From: Lamprocystis purpurea DSM 4197
GTDB lineage: Bacteria > Pseudomonadota > Gammaproteobacteria > Chromatiales > Chromatiaceae
Assembly: GCF_000379525.1 (NCBI RefSeq)
Contig: NZ_KB902474.1
Coordinates: forward strand, 129,573 to 193,572
Reading direction: 5' to 3'
Length of the DNA stretch: 64,000 nt
Shown in pieces: positions 7,801 through 16,400 of the stretch. Each line of letters opens with the position of its first letter. The stretch's first letter is position 1. Made by a program: the position numbers and the translations under genes. The notes beneath the pieces were generated by a model. It made no database searches. It was not told the DNA's origin and saw only the letters and a program-made list of their open reading frames with translations.

Positions 7801-7839
7801 GGGGTTCGGGGTTCGGGGTTCGGGGTTCGGGGTTCGGGG
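7801..7839 (+). repeat. Heptamer array (GGGGTTC)x5.5, G-quadruplex-capable
   Basis: GGGGTTC is repeated five times and closed by GGGG, giving six G4 tracts separated by TTC on the plus strand. It lies 30 bases upstream of the mazG start, on the non-template side relative to mazG being C-rich, and just after the stop of the lipoprotein gene. Confidence 0.95.
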
Positions 7840-7848
7840 CCGCGCCGC

Positions 7849-8400
7849 TCATGGCGCCTGCTTGACGACAGTGACCAGCGGGCTGGCGGCCACCTCGCTG
7901 AACTTGGCGCAGTCCCCCGGTGCGGTATTGAACCGGTTGAGCGTGTCCAGGGTGCAGCGCCCCGGGTCCGTGACGGCGATGCGGCGGATCTGCTTGCATT
8001 GCACCCCTTGGAAGGTGATGTCGCGATAGGTCTGCTCGCTTGGCCGCAGCTCCGAGAAACTCTTGGTCTGGGTGTCGTAGGGCACGTCGCCGTCGATGAT
8101 CGCCGTGAGTCGGAAGGACAGTTCGCTGATCTTGTAAGGCAAGTTGTTGGTCAGCGTGATGCCGTACTTGCAGGCATTCGGGAAGGCCTTGCGGGTATGG
8201 ATGCTCAGCACCGCCGCGGGGCGGGTGCCCTGGGTGACCGGCGGGTGCTGTTGCAGGTCGGGCGGCGCGGCGGCCGGGGCCTTGGCCATCAGGCCGATAT
8301 CCGTGGCCATATCCGCGCAGCCGGCGGTCAGCAGCAGCCCCATCAGGCCGAACGCGCCGAGCACCCCGGCGGCGGATGGATTGGCTCGAACAACGGACAT
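7849..8400 (-). CDS. Hypothetical lipoprotein
   Basis: A 183-aa protein with an N-terminal hydrophobic segment (VLGAFGLMGLLLTAGC) ending in a lipobox LTAG|C at about residue 28, so a lipid-anchored envelope protein. The mature part has a Pro/Ala-rich linker followed by a domain with conserved-looking cysteines (ACKYG, VQCKQI, RCTLD, GDCAKF), which may form disulphides in the periplasm. The layout of beta-rich segments around ITLTNNLPYKISELSFRL resembles secreted pilin-accessory or adhesin-like lipoproteins, but I do not recognise the family. It lies upstream of mazG on the same strand. Confidence 0.7.
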   Translation of the reverse strand: MSVVRANPSAAGVLGAFGLMGLLLTAGCADMATDIGLMAKAPAAAPPDLQQHPPVTQGTRPAAVLSIHTRKAFPNACKYGITLTNNLPYKISELSFRLTAIIDGDVPYDTQTKSFSELRPSEQTYRDITFQGVQCKQIRRIAVTDPGRCTLDTLNRFNTAPGDCAKFSEVAASPLVTVVKQAP

Positions 8401-8469
8401 GAGGCGACCTCCAGCGGGACTTCGACAGACTCCGGGCGTGCCGTGCGCGGCGCGACCGGACCGCGGCCG

Positions 8470-8856
8470 TCAGAACTGTCCGGTGCGCAGCAGCACCAGG
8501 GTACAGGCGTGCTCGTGGGGAATGCCGGCCAAATGCAGGGCGGTCTCCAACTCACGCGACTCGGCGCCCGGATTGAGGATGACCCGTCCCGGACGCAGGT
8601 CCACGATCGCCTGGATCTCGTCATGGACGCGGTCCGGACCCATGTACAGGGTGAGGGTATCGACCGGGCCCGCGATCGACGCCAGGGAATGAACCACCGG
8701 GATATGCTCGATCTGGTGTGCTTTCGGGTGCACCGGAATAACCCGATAACCCTTCTCCTTGAGGAGCTTCACCGCCTGGAACGAATAGCGCACCGGCTTG
8801 GGGCTGGCCCCCAGCACAACGACTGTATGATCTTCTGGTTTGCGTAGCCTGTGCAC
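8470..8856 (-). CDS. CoA-binding (YccU-like) protein
   Basis: A protein of about 128 aa that is a single CoA_binding_2 Rossmann domain: VVVLGASPKPVRYSFQAVKLLKEKGYRVIPVHP at the N-terminus, then LASIAGPVDTLTLYMGP and a C-terminal VILNPGAES. Such proteins bind coenzyme A; the cellular role is unknown. I chose the GTG at 8856 because AAGGGGG stands seven bases before it and it gives the family's usual length. An ATG at 8886 is possible but lacks a ribosome-binding site. Further upstream the frame is only dispersed repeat. Confidence 0.75.
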   Translation of the reverse strand: MHRLRKPEDHTVVVLGASPKPVRYSFQAVKLLKEKGYRVIPVHPKAHQIEHIPVVHSLASIAGPVDTLTLYMGPDRVHDEIQAIVDLRPGRVILNPGAESRELETALHLAGIPHEHACTLVLLRTGQF

Positions 8857-8964
8857 CCCATTACCCCCTTGCCGGAAAACCAGCATGTTAGCGGAAGCCG
8901 TCACCGCAGGTCCATGCCGGCAGCAAGACTGACGGTGGATGTGCTTCGATAATCTACGACAAAA

Positions 8965-9062
8965 CCTGCTCCACTGTAGGGTGGATAAGGCGCGCCGCTC
9001 GGTGTTAGGGACCCGGCACGTCGGTCGCGCGCGCCGCATCCACCGGCCGCGCGATGCCGCCT
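8965..9062 (-). repeat. Dispersed ~98-bp repeat, copy 2
   Basis: Inverted copy of the element at 1777-1874, including the CTTATCCACCCTACA end and GCGGCATCGCGCGGCC at the other end. It occupies most of the divergent gap between the CoA-binding protein gene and the SRAP gene. Confidence 0.7.
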
Positions 9063-9116
9063 AACCATGGAATTGCTGCCATGTCGGCCAACGGTCATCA
9101 TTTTGAGGAAGACGCA

Positions 9117-9815
9117 ATGTGTGGACGCTTCATCCAGTGCTCCGACCCGCAGACCTATGCCGACGCCTTCGACCTGGAGTCGCACGCGGCCTCGGCGGGC
9201 GAAGCGCGACCGCGTTACAACATCGCCCCCAGCCAGAACATTCTGGTCATCCGGGTCGGCGCCGACGGCAAACGGCGCCTGGACCCCTTGCGCTGGGGGC
9301 TGGTCCCGGCCTGGTCGAAAGGCCCGGACAACCGCTACTCCATGATCAACGCCCGCGCCGAGACCCTCACCGAGCGGCCCGCCTACCGCACCGCGTTTCG
9401 CGAGCGCCGCTGCCTGATCCCGACCGAGGGCTTCTACGAATGGCGCACCGAATGTGCCGGCCGGCAGCCCTATCTGATCCGCCGGACCGACCGGCGGCCC
9501 TTCGCCATGGCCGGACTCTGGGAGCACTGGGTCGGCACCGCGCAGACCGGCCCCATCACCTCGGTCACCATCATCGTCACCGCCGCCAACGCCGCCATCG
9601 CGCCGGTCCACGACCGCATGCCGGTTGTCCTGAGTCCCGCGCACCATGCCGCCTGGCTCGACCCGGCCAGGCGCGACCCCGCCGCGCTGCACGACCTGCT
9701 CCAGAGCGCCCCGGCCGCCGACTGGACCCTGGAGCCCGTCAGTCGACGCGTCAACCATGTCCGCGACGACGACCCCGGGCTCATCGAGCCGCTGACGGCG
9801 GATTCGATAAAATGA
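9117..9815 (+). CDS. SOS response-associated peptidase (SRAP, YedK/HMCES family)
   Basis: A 232-aa SRAP protein. These proteins form a covalent thiazolidine crosslink with abasic sites in single-stranded DNA to protect them at replication forks. The start at 9117 is fixed by the catalytic cysteine, which must be residue 2 (MCGRF), and by GAGGA seven bases upstream; longer in-frame starts are not credible. Other signatures are RYNIAPSQ, LRWGLVPAW, NARAETL, RRCLIPTEGFYEW and HDRMPVVL, where the His-Asp-Arg-Met segment carries the active-site histidine. It is monocistronic; its stop abuts a promoter-like sequence for the tRNA. Confidence 0.95.
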   Translation: MCGRFIQCSDPQTYADAFDLESHAASAGEARPRYNIAPSQNILVIRVGADGKRRLDPLRWGLVPAWSKGPDNRYSMINARAETLTERPAYRTAFRERRCLIPTEGFYEWRTECAGRQPYLIRRTDRRPFAMAGLWEHWVGTAQTGPITSVTIIVTAANAAIAPVHDRMPVVLSPAHHAAWLDPARRDPAALHDLLQSAPAADWTLEPVSRRVNHVRDDDPGLIEPLTADSIK

Positions 9816-9844
9816 TTGACAGCACAGCCGATCACCGGCATATT
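9816..9844 (+). promoter_or_regulatory. Putative sigma-70 promoter for tRNA-Arg
   Basis: A perfect TTGACA at 9816-9821 is followed after 17 bases by CATATT (9839-9844); TATTAC two bases further on is an alternative -10. It is about 100 bases upstream of the tRNA. Confidence 0.4.
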
Positions 9845-9947
9845 ACCGCGCTCAGCGACGGCCGGCTCAGCGGTGCCGTTCACGATCAATCAGCCCGCAG
9901 GCATGCGCGGCTGGATAAAGCCTCCACGGACGGGGCACCCCAGATAA

Positions 9948-10024
9948 GCGCCCGTAGCTCAGTTGGATAGAGCACCTGGCTACGAACCAGGGGGTCGGGA
10001 GTTCGAATCTCTCCGGGCGCGCCA
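9948..10024 (+). tRNA. tRNA-Arg (anticodon ACG)
   Basis: A complete cloverleaf. The acceptor GCGCCCG pairs with CGGGCGC, the D arm is GCTC...GAGC, the anticodon stem CCTGG/CCAGG holds loop CTACGAA (anticodon ACG), and the T arm GGGAG-TTCGAAT-CTCTC has one G-T pair. Discriminator G and an encoded CCA follow. The ACG anticodon is normally deaminated to ICG by TadA and reads CGU/CGC/CGA. Confidence 0.97.
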
Positions 10025-10032
10025 ATAAAGAC

Positions 10033-10070
10033 AACGGCTTAGACTCAATCGGGTCTAGGCCGTTCTTGTT
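10033..10070 (+). terminator. Rho-independent terminator of tRNA-Arg
   Basis: AACGGCTTAGAC (10033-10044) pairs with GTCTAGGCCGTT (10053-10064) through 12 bp including one G-T, with an eight-base loop, and is followed by CTTGTTTG. Confidence 0.75.
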
Positions 10071-10476
10071 TGCGCAACCACTAAGCAACCACGCGGGGCA
10101 AAGTCACCCTGTGTCCGCTCTCGTCGAGCCGACGAACGGTAGGGTTCCAATGGGTGCGTCGGCCGAGTCCAATTCGACCTTCGCGCGTTTCAAAATCACA
10201 TGCACGGGGCTCGCCGTAGGCGGGTGATGGGCATGGATGATAGGTGCCGACACCCTTGCCCCTCGCAACCAGCCGGCAGCCTGTCGGCCAGGGCCGCCAG
10301 CTCGGGGCGTTCGTCGGTGTGGTCCAGGTCGAGTACGGCACCGTTCCCGTCAAATTATACCTTTCCTGTCAACGATTTCGCCCACGCCCACGGGCCGGAA
10401 GCGCGACAACCTCCGCCGGGGTTAGGCGGTGAAGGGGCCGCCTTTTCGGGGATCAGCCTAGACCCGGCCGAGCGGG
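10071..10476. other. Gene-poor stretch after tRNA-Arg, possible decayed gene
   Basis: Short open frames exist on both strands but none has a recognisable domain or ribosome-binding site. On the minus strand a stretch reading LDLDHTDERPELAALADRL in one frame and WNPTVRRLDESGHRVTLPR in another looks like two pieces of a shifted coding sequence. I cannot name it. Confidence 0.3.
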
Positions 10477-10836
10477 TTAAATCAGCTTTCCGACCTTGAG
10501 CAAGACGCCCACGATGATGCTTGTTTGCAATATTCCCGCACCAATGACCCAGCGGGTTAGCTCGGCTTTGCTTTCGGCAATCCGGGTGTTCGTCTCGGCA
10601 ATCTTCGCTTCAAGTCGCAACTCGGATTCCCGAATATCGCGCTTCAGTTCCAGTCGCAACGCTTCAATATCGCGCCGCAGGTTGTTCTCGTGTTCGGCTG
10701 TTTCGGCCTTGGTCGCCATTTGCCGATCCAGGATTTCGGCCAATGCGCGAGACTGGGTTTCGGCTTGCTGCGGGCTGAATCCGCCCGCCTTGAGGGTGTC
10801 GGCATAGGCCAGGGTGTCAAGAATGAAGCTGGTCAT
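10477..10836 (-). CDS. DUF1640/CCDC90-like coiled-coil membrane protein
   Basis: A 119-aa protein. The N-terminal helix (FILDTLAYADTLKAGGFSPQQAETQ) is typical of bacterial DUF1640 (PF07798) proteins. A long charged coiled coil from about residue 40 to 92 (RRDIEALRLELKRDIRES) leads into one C-terminal transmembrane segment (WVIGAGILQTSIIVGVLL). Membrane-anchored coiled-coil proteins of this kind are common in Chromatiaceae and relatives; the function is unknown. The next gene on the same strand is a second small coiled-coil protein 15 bases upstream, so they are likely co-transcribed. Confidence 0.75.
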   Translation of the reverse strand: MTSFILDTLAYADTLKAGGFSPQQAETQSRALAEILDRQMATKAETAEHENNLRRDIEALRLELKRDIRESELRLEAKIAETNTRIAESKAELTRWVIGAGILQTSIIVGVLLKVGKLI

Positions 10837-10851
10837 GTCCTCAGCCCTCGG

Positions 10852-11052
10852 TCAATTCAAGGTGTCCATGCTGACTTGGTGCCTGGCGTCGGTCTCATCG
10901 CCAAAGGTCACTTCGCGCTTGACCAAGGCCATGGCACCGTCAAGGCTCGTCATGCGGTGTTTCAGGCCGCTGACGTCATCGGCAATCTGATCGACCCGGC
11001 CGCGGATGTGGCGCCAGTGTTCCAGGATCAGGCTTTCAATGTCGGCGGTCAT
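10852..11052 (-). CDS. Small coiled-coil hypothetical protein
   Basis: 66 aa, predicted mostly helical (SLILEHWRHIRGRVDQIADDVSGLKHRMTSLDG), with no membrane segment or signal. Its stop is 15 bases upstream of the DUF1640 start, which suggests a two-gene operon. An SD-like GGAGAACC precedes the ATG. The function is unknown; a partner of the DUF1640 coiled coil is an inference from adjacency. Confidence 0.6.
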   Translation of the reverse strand: MTADIESLILEHWRHIRGRVDQIADDVSGLKHRMTSLDGAMALVKREVTFGDETDARHQVSMDTLN

Positions 11053-11163
11053 CGTGGGTTCTCCGGGTGAAGGGGGTCGGGTCTGGGGATCTTCAGTGTT
11101 CGCCGGGAGTCACTTCGCCCCCGTGCGGGCGCGGGTTGGAAACTCGGTAACCTCAGCGGTGGG

Positions 11164-11321
11164 ATGCTCCTCAGCACGGGTTGGGACAAGGCCAACCATG
11201 TCCTGGCATTTTTTTCACTCGGCATGCTGGGCTTGAATACATTTCCCGGACCTGCATGGCGGGTGGCAGCGGGCCTGTTGGGGTATGGCGTACTGATTGA
11301 GGTTCCTCAACTGGCCGTCCG
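11164..11321 (+). pseudogene. VanZ-like family protein fragment
   Basis: About 53 codons read STGWDKANHVLAFFSLGMLGLN...AGLLGYGVLIEVPQ, the core of VanZ-like membrane proteins (conserved DKxxH and the second helix ending in Glu-Val-Pro-Gln). The normal N-terminal helix and everything after GVLIEVPQ are missing. Downstream the frame runs into a GTTAGGCTCCGCTAACC palindrome. It is therefore a relic, probably cut by repeat insertion or deletion. Confidence 0.65.
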
Positions 11322-11342
11322 GTTAGGCTCCGCTAACCCGAC

Positions 11343-11588
11343 CTACGCGGCGCGGGCAACGGAAGACGGCCGCAACAGCGATTCAGGACGAAAATCCGCA
11401 CCCAGGTGCAGATCGGCCGGCGTGATGTCCAGCATGGCACACTGGGATAAGAGCGTTGACAGTGCCTCGTAGTAGCCCATCAGACGCCCTTCGTCATAGG
11501 CGGACGACGCATTCAACGCCATGGCCGCGCCCTTCAGAGATTGGGCGGTCTCTTCCAGGACCAGCAGTGCGTCTTGCTGTTTGCTCAT
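11343..11588 (-). CDS. Small hypothetical protein
   Basis: 81 aa, helical (DALLVLEETAQSLKGAAMALN...YYEALSTLLSQCAMLDI), soluble, with no recognised domain. Its ATG overlaps the stop of the upstream frame in an ATGA arrangement, showing that it was the second gene of a coupled pair whose first member (11585-11871) now carries a frameshift. The layout resembles small two-gene modules such as toxin-antitoxin pairs, but nothing in the sequence proves that. Confidence 0.55.
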   Translation of the reverse strand: MSKQQDALLVLEETAQSLKGAAMALNASSAYDEGRLMGYYEALSTLLSQCAMLDITPADLHLGADFRPESLLRPSSVARAA

Positions 11589-11871
11589 GGATCAGGCTCC
11601 GTAAGAATTCGCTCTAGGATTTCAATTTGCTCGGTAAAATTGGCGATCTCTTTCGGCCAATATTGGTTGACGAGGGGTTGAGTTGACGCTCGGACAGCTC
11701 GGGCGATACCCATTTCAGCGGGTTTGCGATCTTTTCTCGGTGGATTTCGACCTGATTGCGCAACGAGCGGATTGCGCGATTCAATTCACCAGTCGATTTA
11801 CTCGCATGTCCGATCAGGACGCCTGCGTGCCGGCCGCCTGACTTTGCGATCTCGTAGGCCGATGGTTTCAT
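11585..11871 (-). pseudogene. Frameshifted small gene coupled to 11343-11588
   Basis: The frame begins MKPSAYEIAKSGGRHAGVL at 11871 and is coherent to WVSPELSERQLNP. It then loses its frame at a CCCC run near 11677. Adding one C restores VNQYWPKEIANFTEQ...ILTEPDP, ending in a TGA that overlaps the next ATG. The predicted intact product is about 95 aa, helical and charged. The defect is either a real mutation or a homopolymer sequencing error. The family is unknown. Confidence 0.55.
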
Positions 11872-11946
11872 CAGGGTTGAGTATAGCATGGCGGTTCGGC
11901 TCCATTCTCACGCTCAACCCTTGTTCCGGAAGGTGAAAAAGAGTCC

Positions 11947-12109
11947 ATGATCGAATCCGGCTACGTCGAACTCCCCGTCATCGCCTGGCTCTCCGGCCAC
12001 GGCAGCGCCACCCGGCAACCACGGCCTGGGGCTGGACCTACCGCGACGACCCGGCGATGGCGGCCTCGGGCGCCCCGTTGACGGACCCGCTGGTGATTCC
12101 TGCGGCCCG
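11947..12109 (+). pseudogene. Type I restriction enzyme HsdR 5' relic (left copy)
   Basis: The start ESGYVELPVIAWLSGH matches the HsdR N-terminus. After a frameshift, WGWTYRDDPAMAASGAPLTDPLV follows, which corresponds to the conserved GWTYRDDPAMAAFGRPLTDPLV block of HsdR, so internal sequence has been deleted. Bases 11952-12001 are identical to 29490-29539, the start of another hsdR relic at the far side of the island. Between here and 12492 I see no gene. Confidence 0.65.
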
Positions 12110-12492
12110 TTTCCCGCTGGGCGCGGGCCTTGGCCACGGCTTCAGTAACCCGGGGTCGGTGCGGGGCAGAAGCACCGGACGGCGGTCCGGTGAGTCGGAC
12201 CGCGATCCTCCGTGCGCTCGCGTGGTCCGAGCACAGAGGGTGACGCACATGAGCTACCTCGACAAACTGCGCCTTACGTCACGGTCCGTGACGCTGGCTA
12301 TGTGGTAAAGATCTGAAACGGGGAGTTACCGTCGCAACCGTCGGTCAAGCCCACCGTCTCGGTTGACGTGGCGCGGTGTATCATCCCTATGCAAGCCCCA
12401 AACAAATGAACAGATCGCCATCATCACCGCGGGTAAGCGGTGCCGCGGGCCGCCAACCCCCGCCAGCGACCGCAAGGAGTCACGCCCAGCCC

Positions 12493-13446
12493 ATGGCCTC
12501 CATCGCCCCCGCCCGCAAGCCTTTGGAGTACCGTTTCGACCAAGCGTCCTTCGGTCGGCACCAGACCTTCCACCTGCGCTACGCCTGGCTGACCAAGGGG
12601 TTCCAGGCCATGAGCGTCGATCCCCGGGCCTTCGACGCCGACGAGTCCACCGTTACCTTGGGCGTCGGCAAAAACATGGTGGCCGCTATCCACTACTGGC
12701 TCCAGGCGACCCGCATCGCCGAGCGCAGGCCCGCGGGTCTCTGCCCCACCGCCCTGGGTCAGGCCGTGTTCGCAGCAGACGGGCTCGACCCCTATCTGGA
12801 AGACGAGGCCACGATCTGGCTGATCCACTGGCTGCTCGCCACCAACGGCGCCCAGGCGACCGTCTGGCGCTGGTTCTTCAACCACTTCCACCAGGCCGAG
12901 TTTTCGCTTCCCGAGGCTGGCAATGCCCTGACCCGTTTCGTCCAGGAGCGGCTCGGCAACAAGGCCCCGCCCAAGACCATGATCAATGATCTGCGCATCC
13001 TGATGCGCATGTACGAGCCCTCCGCCATCGGCCCCCGCGTCCACCTGGAAGACGCACTGGACTCCCCCCTGTCGCTGCTCGGGTTGGTGCGTGCGCTGCC
13101 CGAATCCCACCGCCACCGCTCCGCCGCCGAGGAGCGGGACGGGCCACCCGACGGCGTCTTCGGCTATGCGATCGCAGACCTGTTCGACCAGATTGGCCTG
13201 CGCACCCTGCCGATGGCCGAACTGATGTACGGACGCCCCGGGTTTCCCGCCCTCGGCGCCGTGTTCCGCCTGACCGAAAACGCCCTCATTACCAAGCTGG
13301 AGCGCATCATCCGCCGCCTCCCCGGGCGTTTCGCCCTGCGCGAGCAGGCCGGGGTCCACCAGCTCTACAGCCTGCGCGACATCATCGACCCCATGGACTA
13401 CCTTCGCTCCCACTACCGCCCGGGCCAGCCGGCCGACACCCGATGA
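12493..13446 (+). CDS. DUF4007 family protein (BREX type 4-associated)
   Basis: A 317-aa DUF4007 (PF13182) protein. Signatures are SFGRHQTFHLRYAWLTKGFQ, then LGVGKNMVAAIHYWLQATRI, LYLEDEATIWLIHW-type residues (YLEDEATIWLIHWLL) and WRWFFNHFHQAEF. The family is probably a winged-helix DNA-binding adaptor encoded beside PAPS-reductase-like genes in DNA-modification defence loci. I chose the ATG at 12493 (AAGGAG 13 bases upstream) over an in-frame GTG at 12376 and an ATG at 12406 because the domain begins shortly after it. It is the first gene of the eight-gene operon, and its stop overlaps the ATPase start by four bases. A long antisense frame (12424-13413) is a composition shadow. Confidence 0.85.
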   Translation: MASIAPARKPLEYRFDQASFGRHQTFHLRYAWLTKGFQAMSVDPRAFDADESTVTLGVGKNMVAAIHYWLQATRIAERRPAGLCPTALGQAVFAADGLDPYLEDEATIWLIHWLLATNGAQATVWRWFFNHFHQAEFSLPEAGNALTRFVQERLGNKAPPKTMINDLRILMRMYEPSAIGPRVHLEDALDSPLSLLGLVRALPESHRHRSAAEERDGPPDGVFGYAIADLFDQIGLRTLPMAELMYGRPGFPALGAVFRLTENALITKLERIIRRLPGRFALREQAGVHQLYSLRDIIDPMDYLRSHYRPGQPADTR

Positions 13447-16400
13447 GCCTGCAAGAGCGCATCAGCGTCAACACCCACTACACCCGCTCCGCCAATCTGG
13501 AGCGGGACATCGATTCACTCGAAGGGGTGGAAACCTACATTCCGACCGCTCGTAGCCTGGACACCCTGAGCCGCATCATTAAAGGCTTCGACACCACCGA
13601 AGCACCCCGCGCCTTTTCTCTCGTCGGACCCTACGGTGCCGGCAAGTCATCCTTCGCCGTCTTCCTCTCCCATCTGCTCGGCGACGAGACTTACGAGACC
13701 GGTGCCGCTGCCAGGCATGTCCTGGCCCGGTTCGACCACACCTTGGCCGAGCGCTTCTCGGCCTTAGGCGCCGGTACTGCCGGCCACTGCTGCGTCCTGC
13801 TCACGGGCAGCCCTGAGCCCCTCGCCGAACGACTCGCCATTGCCCTCTTACACGGAGCCAACGAATTCTGGCGCGATCGGGGCCGTCGCCCGGCCATCCT
13901 CGGTACTCTCGAAGACTTGGCCCAAGGCGGGCGCCTGCGGCCCAGCGATGTCGGCCCGGTGATCGGTCAATTGCAGGTCGCCATTACCAAGGCCCAGGGC
14001 AACGGTCTGCTCTTAATCATCGACGAACTAGGCAAATTCCTGGAGTACGAGGCCCGTCACGGCGCCAACGACATCTACCTCCTGCAAGCCCTGGCCGAGC
14101 ACGCCGTCCGCCAGCATGGAGCGCCGCTGAACCTCGTGGTCCTGCTCCATCAATCCTTCGAGCAATACGCCCAGCGCCTTGGCGAGACCCTGCGCAACGA
14201 ATGGACCAAGGTCCAGGGCCGCTTCGAGAACATTGCCTTCCTGGACCCTGCCGACCAGACCCTGCGCATCGTCGCCGCTGCCTGTCGCCAACGCCTCGAT
14301 GCCGACGAACAAGCCTTGGTGCGGCGCGGTGCAGCGAAGGCCGCGACCGCACTCCTGGCGGAAGGTGCGCTGCCCGCGGCCCTAGGACTCACCGAGGCTA
14401 CGGACCTGCTCGCCGCCTGCTACCCGCTTCACCCGGTCGGCGCCCTGCTGCTTCCGCCGCTCTGCCAGCGCGTGGCCCAGAATGAACGCACCCTGTTCAG
14501 CTACCTGGGTAGCCAGGAACCCTACGGCTACCGCGATAGCCTGACGCGGCTCGAGCGGGTGGGCGACAGCATCCCGCCCGCGGAGATCTACGATTACTTT
14601 ATTCTCAACCAGCCCGCCGCCTCGACCTCCCACCACACCCATCGCCGCTGGAACGAGGTCATTACGGCACTCGAGCGTCTCGGCGACGCCCCGCCCGCGC
14701 AGATCGCTCTGCTCAAGTCCGTCGGTCTGCTCAACATCATCGGCGCTCAAGGCAACCTCAAGGCGTCCCCGTCGATCATCGCCCTGTGTGTTGGCGACGA
14801 TGCCCAACCCCTGATCGACGACCTGCTCGCCCGCTCGCTTATCCAGTTCCGGCGCTTCAGCAACGAATACCGCGTCTGGGCTGGCAGCGATTTCGACCTC
14901 GAAGGCGAATTCGCCCGCGCCCGTGCGGAGTTCGACGAAATCGACATCGTGACCACCCTGGCAGAACGCCCGGCGCCGCGCCCCTTGGTCGCTCGCCGCC
15001 ACAGCATAGCCACTGGCACGCTACGCTGGTTCCAACCTGTCTACACGGATCTGGATCGTTGTCTTGACCTGGATGCCGATCCAACTTCCCCGCGGCTGCT
15101 TCAGCTCTTGCTGGATGCGGATGACGACCAGGCAGAACTCGCCCAGACCCTCAGCGCCCTACCCGTGAGCGATCTGGCCGTTGTGTGCACAAACGCCGAC
15201 CTACTCCGGGAGGTCCTCATTGAGGTCATGGCCGGTGAAACCCTGCGTCGACAGGCCCAAGGATTGCAGGGCGATCCGGTCGCCGAGCGCGAACTGCGCG
15301 AACAACAGGCGGCGGCCGAGCGGCGTCTTGAGCAAGAGCTTAGCCGGGTCTTTGCCGACCCGGGCGAGGCGCGCTGGTATTGGCAAGGCGGCGAGTTGCC
15401 CATTGGCGACAAGGGGGACCTTCAGCGCACACTCTCCATGATCCTCGATCGTTGCTACCGCCATGCGCCCCTGCTGCGGAATGAACTGATCAACCGTGAT
15501 CAACCCTCCGGTCAGGCCGCAGCCGGTCGCAATAAACTGCTCGTCGCCATGTTCGAGCATGCGGATCAGGAGGATCTGGGAATCGCCAAATTCCCACCCG
15601 AGAAGGCTATGTACCGCGCTCTGCTGCGCGCCCCCGGCCTGCATCGGCAGGAAAAAGGCGTGTGGGGCTTTCACCGACCGCCGGAATCCGACCTCTATCG
15701 CTTCGGTCCACTGTTCGACGCTTTCGATGCACACCTGCTCGCACATGAAGGTTCACCCCTCCCGCTGCCCGATCTTTTCGGGGCAATGAGTTTGCCGCCT
15801 CACGGGATCAAGCCCGGTGTCATGCCGATCTTGCTAATGGCCTACTACCTCGCCCACCAACGCGAAATCGCACTGTACGAAGACTCCGTCTTTTGCCCCA
15901 GCTTCGGGGGCGAGCAACTGGAACTGCTGGCCAGGCGTCCTGAGCGCTTTGCCATCGAGCGCTTCCGCTTACAGGGTGGGCGCTTAGTACTGTTCCGCAA
16001 ATATCTGGAGACGATCGTCGGACGGATTCCGGAGCCCGCCACGCTGCTCGACATCATCCGGCCGCTCGCCAAGTTCATGCGTGCCCTGCCGCCCTATGCG
16101 CAAAAGGCATCGCATCTGAGCGGCCCCGCCGTGGCGATTCGCGAGACCTTTCCACGTGCCCGCGGTCCGGCCGCGCTCCTGTTTGAGACCCTCCCGCGCG
16201 CCTGTGGCATTGCACCCATTGCAATCACAGATGCGGACGAGACCCTGATGGACGACTATTTGCACACCCTCGTTGCCGGACTGCGGGAGTTACGCGACGC
16301 CTATCCCGGAATGGTCGACGACTTTCAGCAGAGACTTGCGCGAGTCTTCGGACTGGATGCCGGGTTGGCCCTAGTCCAGCTACGTCAGGCGTTGACCGCT

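Noticed and set aside
8887..9039. N-terminal extension of the CoA-binding protein
   Set aside because: The sequence is the dispersed repeat also found at 1777-1874.
9867..10088. Minus-strand open frame across the tRNA-Arg gene (RPERFELPTPWFVARCSIQLS)
   Set aside because: This is the antisense translation of a tRNA gene and a well-known spurious protein; not a gene.
12363..12393. Promoter TTGACG...CTATGC before the BREX operon
   Set aside because: Spacing (18-19) with a poor -10 makes it too weak to list as a feature.
12424..13413. 329-aa minus-strand open frame opposite the DUF4007 gene
   Set aside because: No domain, no SD, composed of the codon-position complement of a high-GC gene.
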